From an uncultured Desulfobacterales bacterium (lineage in GTDB: Bacteria; Desulfobacterota; Desulfobacteria; Desulfobacterales; JAFDCJ01), in the NCBI GenBank assembly GCA_945787595.1, contig CALZJV010000207.1:1-9650 (forward strand): a DNA stretch of 9,650 nucleotides, written 5' to 3'. Positions within the stretch are counted from its first letter, which is position 1; each line of letters opens with the position of its first letter. Positions 6,777 to 9,650 of the stretch are shown piece by piece. The notes below the pieces were generated by a model. The model saw only the letters and a list, made by a program, of their open reading frames with translations. It was not told the origin of the DNA and did not search any database. The translations under genes and the position numbers were made by a program.

Positions 6777-7378
6777 GATGCTGTATCCCTTTGTCTCTTT
6801 TTTTTTGTTATTTTGGACCGCACGACGGCGGCGCGTTCGGCATCAGCCAAATATATCTGGATCTTCTGGATATTTTTCTTTGCGGTGGGGATCAAAATTT
6901 TGTCGAACAGATTCACCCGCTGGGTGGTCCTGCGCTCGGCCTGCTCCAGCAAACGCACCCGTTCAGCCGCCACTTGAACCCTGGTTTTCTGTTCAACCAT
7001 TTGCTTGAGCTGCTCAACCAGCATATCCACCCACGAGGGTTTGGCCAGCATCGAGTAGGGCATCACGTTGCACTTTACTTCTACGAGGGTGGGAAGCTTA
7101 ACGCCCACCAGGTTCTCCTCTTCGCTACGGAAGGATTCCACCTGAACCAGCCCGGAAACATCAATTTCCCGATTGGCAAGCATCGGCAACTGTTTCGCAA
7201 CCCGTTTATTTAACTTTTCCACCTCTGCTTCGGCTTCGGCCAGCTGCTGCCGGGCACGTTTTAATTCGGCGGAAAGCTGCATCCGTTTGAGATCCAGCGA
7301 CGGCAGCAAACGCTGATAAAGGCGCATATCTTCGCGCTGCTTCTGAAGTCCGCTTTTGCTCAATGCTAGTTTTGCCAT
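6773..7378 (-). CDS. atpD: V/A-type ATP synthase subunit D (central shaft)
   Basis: Central rotor shaft that turns inside the A3B3 head. The 201 residues fit the family (about 200-215). Seen: an N-terminal opening MAKLALSKSGLQKQRE and a long charged coiled coil over about 15-65; a short beta-containing middle; and the C-terminal helix with the family signature RRTTQRVNLFDKILIPTAKK at 149-168 followed by IYLADAERAAVVRSKI (175-190). The tail is very basic. No membrane span. The ribosome binding site is weak (AGG about 12 bases before the ATG), in contrast to its neighbours. It lies 82 bases after atpB and overlaps atpI by 4 bases. No subunit F gene, the usual partner on the shaft, is present. 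Confidence 0.95.
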   Translation of the reverse strand: MAKLALSKSGLQKQREDMRLYQRLLPSLDLKRMQLSAELKRARQQLAEAEAEVEKLNKRVAKQLPMLANREIDVSGLVQVESFRSEEENLVGVKLPTLVEVKCNVMPYSMLAKPSWVDMLVEQLKQMVEQKTRVQVAAERVRLLEQAERRTTQRVNLFDKILIPTAKKNIQKIQIYLADAERAAVVRSKITKKKRQRDTAS

Positions 7379-7420
7379 GATGTGATGAACCTATCGAAAT
7401 TATGGAATGTTTAATTTTTA

Positions 7421-7450
7421 TTTTTGCGCTTTTTGCGACTTTTTGCGGCC
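7421..7450. repeat. Short tandem repeat TTTTGCG, three copies at 9-10-base steps
   Basis: In the 82-base gap between atpB and atpD, the plus strand reads TTTTGCGCT, TTTTGCGACT, TTTTGCGGCC with the core TTTTGCG at 7422, 7431 and 7441. On the transcribed strand this gives CGCAAAA three times, at about one helical turn. No stem or terminator shape is seen. It may be a protein-binding or mRNA element, or simple slippage. Confidence 0.55.
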
Positions 7451-7460
7451 AAATCAATCT

Positions 7461-8783
7461 TCAATTTTTTTCCTTAGGAAAATATTTATCAATCAACTCC
7501 TGTTTCATGAGCAGTTCCTGGGGTTCAAAACACTCGGCCAGTGTCTGCCAGCAACGATCCAAGGCCTCGATTACCGGCATGGAAACCTGGATATCCATAA
7601 ATCTTTCCCGAAAAAGCTGTCCATATTTGAGCAATTTTTCATCGAAGAGCGACAGCTCGAAGGCCATGGCCTGTTTTTTCTCGGCTTCCTGCGCACTAGA
7701 ATAAAAGCGTATCATCGTATTCATGATCTGGCTGTGATCTTCGCGGGTGGCCTTGCCAATCACATGCTGCTTCAAGCGCGACAGCGAGCCGAAGGGATCG
7801 ATATATCCGTCATGCAAATAAAACTGTCCTTCGGTAATGTAGCCGGTATTATCCGGTACCGGATGGGTCACATCGTTGCCGGGCATTGTTGTTACCGTGA
7901 GGATGGTTACCGAACCGGCACCTTTGAAATCGCAGGCTTTCTCGTAGCGCATGGCCAGCTGGGTATACAGATCACCCAGGTACCCCCGGGCAGCTGGAAT
8001 GCGCTCCAAGGAAATGCCGATCTCCTTCATGGCGTCCGCATAGGCGGTCATATCCGTCAGCAGCACCAGCACCCGCTTATCTTCCTCAACTGCGTACTTT
8101 TCAGCCACCGCCAGGGCCATATCCGGAATCGACAGCCGTTCCACAATCGGGTCGGCGGCTAAGTTGATGTACATGACCGTACGGTGAAAAACGCCGTGTT
8201 CCTCAAATGCGGCACGGAAGAAATGGTAATCGTCAAAGATCAGCCCGAGTCCGCCGAATACCACGATGTCGGCCTCGGCCTGGAAACCGATGCGCGCCAG
8301 CAAATCGTTATACGGTTCGCCGGCTACCGAAAAAATCGGTATCTTCTGGCTTTCCACCAGACAATTAAACAGATCGATCATGGGAACTTCGGTTTGAATC
8401 ATTTTTTCGGGCAGCACCCGCATCATGGGATTGACGGTCGGACCTCCAACCTCGATTTTCGGATCCGAGGACAGATCCGGGCCGTCATCAAAGGGTTCCC
8501 CAGATCCCCGAAATATTCGACCCAAAATGTTATCCGAATAGGTCACATTCTGAGGATGACCGAGAAAGCGCACGCCGGCTTCGGTGGATAATCCCTTGCT
8601 GCCGGCAAATACCTGAAGGCTGACAATATCACCATCGAGTTCGACCACCTTGGCCTGGGAAGTTTCACCATCGACATTCTCGACGATGGCCAGATCACCA
8701 AAAGCAGCACCCTCCGCCTTTACTCGGATCGTATCCCCGACAATCTCCAGCACACGTGTGTGACGGGTTAGCTCTGGAAACAT
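7461..8783 (-). CDS. atpB: V/A-type ATP synthase non-catalytic subunit B
   Basis: Regulatory nucleotide-binding subunit of the head; forms the A3B3 hexamer with subunit A. The 440 residues are a little shorter than the usual 455-465. Seen: an N-terminal beta-barrel; a degenerate P-loop FSVAGEPYNDLLARI at 151-165 where the catalytic Lys-Thr is replaced, as expected for B; TDMTAYADAMKEI at 243-255; PDNTGYITEGQFYL at 310-323; and IDPFGSLSRLKQ at 328-339, whose R336 lies in the SLSRL motif that I believe supplies the arginine finger to the A site. The C-terminal helical domain follows. Start ATG at 8783, with AGGAG (8794-8798) 10 bases upstream. It is the first ATPase gene in transcription, with a leader of several hundred bases, so the main promoter of the cluster is likely upstream. 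The usual partner directly upstream, atpA, is instead 4.7 kb downstream. Confidence 0.97.
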   Translation of the reverse strand: MFPELTRHTRVLEIVGDTIRVKAEGAAFGDLAIVENVDGETSQAKVVELDGDIVSLQVFAGSKGLSTEAGVRFLGHPQNVTYSDNILGRIFRGSGEPFDDGPDLSSDPKIEVGGPTVNPMMRVLPEKMIQTEVPMIDLFNCLVESQKIPIFSVAGEPYNDLLARIGFQAEADIVVFGGLGLIFDDYHFFRAAFEEHGVFHRTVMYINLAADPIVERLSIPDMALAVAEKYAVEEDKRVLVLLTDMTAYADAMKEIGISLERIPAARGYLGDLYTQLAMRYEKACDFKGAGSVTILTVTTMPGNDVTHPVPDNTGYITEGQFYLHDGYIDPFGSLSRLKQHVIGKATREDHSQIMNTMIRFYSSAQEAEKKQAMAFELSLFDEKLLKYGQLFRERFMDIQVSMPVIEALDRCWQTLAECFEPQELLMKQELIDKYFPKEKN

Positions 8784-8861
8784 GATTTGAATTCTCCTCT
8801 TTTAGCTGTGACTTGAGTTATCCGTGTGTAAGCCTTTCGTTTTTGCTACGCACGTGAACAG

Positions 8862-8888
8862 CGGCCTAAAAGAACATAACTAGGGCCG
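8862..8888 (-). promoter_or_regulatory. Leader hairpin upstream of atpB
   Basis: The arms CGGCCTA (8862-8868) and TAGGGCCG (8881-8888) are complementary over seven pairs with a single bulged base and a 12-base loop. It lies about 80-105 bases before the atpB start codon, outside the ribosome binding site. There is no U-run after it. It could be an mRNA structure or an operator; the sequence alone does not decide. Confidence 0.4.
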
Positions 8889-8987
8889 AACCTAATTGGG
8901 TGCACGTACGGAGTTAAATTGCAAAACCCAAGTGTCTGATGTTTTCTCGCGGGCTGATTTTTGAGTTCAATTTCAAATAACATCTCA

Positions 8988-8993
8988 ATTATA
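8988..8993 (-). promoter_or_regulatory. Candidate -10 element TATAAT upstream of atpB
   Basis: A perfect TATAAT in an AT-rich stretch on the minus strand, about 205 bases before the atpB start. The region 16-18 bases upstream is T-rich and has no good TTGACA match, so this is only a candidate. Confidence 0.25.
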
Positions 8994-9190
8994 GACAGTA
9001 GATGAAGCTATAAAAATATATGTTGATCTTTTTTTCCTCAGATGTTTGTATTCATTAATGGAGATTACCAAAAAATTGTAACCCACTGAAAAACCATTAC
9101 ATTTTCTAAATCTTTAACTCTTCCACATCCCTAATTCATCTATTCAAAAAATGAAAAGTTCTATCTCTCGATTTACGGTCGGATAACTTC

Positions 9191-9304
9191 TTATTTCTTT
9201 TTCTTATTTTTTCCGCCTTTTTTTGCTTTTTTCTTTTCCGCCTTCTTTTTTACTTTTTTCTTTGGCGCGTCTTTTTTCTTTTTTTCTTCTTTCTTTTTTG
9301 CCAT
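9191..9304 (-). CDS. Very lysine-rich 37-residue small protein, unknown function
   Basis: The minus-strand frame from the ATG at 9304-9302 to TAA at 9193-9191 encodes 37 residues, 23 of them lysine, with no arginine, aromatic residue or cysteine. It begins MAKKKEEKKKK, continues through DAPKKKV and KKKAEKKKAKK, and ends GGKNKKKK. AGGAG at 9314-9318 lies 9 bases before the ATG, as good a ribosome binding site as those of the ATPase genes, which is the main reason to believe it. Both AAA and AAG codons are used, so it is not a simple poly-A run. The charge pattern resembles histone H1-like bacterial tails and would suit binding to nucleic acid, polyphosphate or acidic membranes; this is inference. 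It might instead be a purine-rich tract that happens to be open. Same orientation as the ATPase genes, about 410 bases upstream of atpB. Confidence 0.55.
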   Translation of the reverse strand: MAKKKEEKKKKDAPKKKVKKKAEKKKAKKGGKNKKKK

Positions 9305-9473
9305 GATTTCTTTCTCCTTTCTTAATTTATTCTGATCTTAGTTGTACGAAACATAATAAGATCATTTATCCGGGTAATTCATTGGATTTCAAATCAAATC
9401 TGATTTATTGAAGTGCGCTGCCTCTTCCGAGTATAAAGCAGTGCTGCTTCAGGAGGACCCCATTTTAGCAATT

Positions 9474-9572
9474 TCAAAAACAAACGGTCTCGGCCTCATC
9501 TTCAAGAAGACGACGAATCCCGGCCAGCATATTTGAATGTTTATCGGCGATAATTATACGCCCTTGTCGCAT
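9474..9572 (-). pseudogene. Truncated response-regulator receiver-domain fragment
   Basis: The minus-strand frame from the ATG at 9572-9570 to TGA at 9476-9474 encodes 32 residues: MRQGRIIIADKHSNMLAGIR, then RLLEDEAETV and a short CF end. This closely follows the start of NarL/FixJ-type receiver domains (first strand IIIAD, then H.NM..GIRRLLE in helix 1). In the usual acidic pair after strand 1, the second residue is K instead of D. A full receiver domain needs about 115 residues; here the frame stops just after helix 1 and no other frame continues the domain downstream. AAGGA (9581-9585) lies 8 bases before the ATG, so it may still be translated. It is best read as the remnant of a broken gene, with a small chance of a short functional peptide. 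Confidence 0.65.
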
Positions 9573-9582
9573 GGTTATTTTC

Positions 9583-9627
9583 CTTCCGGGTGTTCCCTCG
9601 GTAAGGGTTCGCAAACACTTGTGGAAG
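9583..9627 (-). promoter_or_regulatory. Nested inverted repeat in the leader of the response-regulator fragment
   Basis: Three stacked complementary pairs: CTTCC (9583-9587) with GGAAG (9623-9627), GTGTT (9590-9594) with AACAC (9614-9618), and CCCT (9595-9598) with AGGG (9604-9607) around a 5-base loop. In the minus-strand transcript the 3' outer arm GGAAG overlaps the ribosome binding site of the receiver fragment, so folding could hide it. Confidence 0.4.
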
Positions 9628-9650
9628 AACTTAGCTCCGCTTCGCTCACA

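Larger units (their letters stand above)
8784..9190. other. Gap upstream of atpB: probable leader and promoter region
   Basis: About 400 bases, AT-rich in the distal part (8960-9190), with no gene I can support. It contains a TATAAT on the minus strand at 8993-8988 and a leader hairpin (listed separately). A 45-codon minus-strand frame at 8983-8846 is open but lacks a ribosome binding site. A weak pair TGTAA/TTACA near 9080-9103 followed by T's on the minus strand is too short to call a terminator for the upstream lysine-rich gene. Confidence 0.5.

Noticed and set aside
8920..8950. Sigma-54 promoter (GGGTTTTGC on the minus strand)
   Set aside because: The GG-to-GC spacing is too short for the -24/-12 arrangement.
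8846..8983. 45-codon minus-strand frame in the atpB leader
   Set aside because: No ribosome binding site, no recognisable motif, and the TATAAT lies almost on its start codon; only a leaderless transcript would express it.

Overview
The window is mostly a bacterial V/A-type (rotary) ATPase locus, all read on the minus strand, followed by a class-I-like polyphosphate kinase 2 gene that runs off the left edge. Protein evidence is strong for ATPase subunits B, D, I, K, E and A. A small DUF2764-like protein ('subunit X') sits just before A, and PPK2 comes last. The moderate G+C, the bacterial V-type operon carrying an X gene, and the heptamer-repeat intergenic DNA would fit an anaerobic bacterium such as a Desulfobacterota member. 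That assignment is an inference; no rRNA or taxonomic marker is present.

Layout in the direction of transcription (right to left). (1) 9650-9474: 5' leader and a 32-codon fragment of a response-regulator receiver domain that stops early. (2) 9304-9191: a 37-residue protein that is about 62% lysine, with a good ribosome binding site. (3) 9190-8784: about 400 bases without a confident gene, serving as the leader/promoter region of atpB. (4) 8783-3862: atpB, atpD, atpI, atpK and atpE. The D/I and I/K genes overlap by a few bases and K/E are 3 bases apart; B/D are 82 bases apart. (5) 3861-3415: a 447-base gap built largely from degenerate 7-base tandem repeats. (6) 3414-927: subunit X and atpA, overlapping by 29 bases. 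(7) 827 to the left edge: ppk2, missing only a few C-terminal residues.

Working together: A and B form the ATP-hydrolysing head, with the catalytic P-loop in A and a degenerate P-loop in B. D is the central shaft and E the peripheral stalk. I is the stator membrane subunit with the essential arginine, and K is the rotor-ring proteolipid. K has four membrane segments and one carboxylate, and it matches the known Na+ ligands of the Enterococcus hirae ring, so the enzyme may be a Na+-coupled pump. Canonical subunits C, F and G/H are absent; X may take the place of C. PPK2 interconverts polyphosphate and nucleotides, so its position directly after atpA suggests a link between polyphosphate energy stores and the ion pump.

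Most noteworthy: the gene order B-D-I-K-E/X-A is a circular permutation of the E-X-A-B-D-I-K order I recall for related bacterial operons. The E/X gap is a mosaic of several different 7-base repeat arrays. The polylysine miniprotein lies upstream of the cluster and shares its N-terminal style with PPK2.
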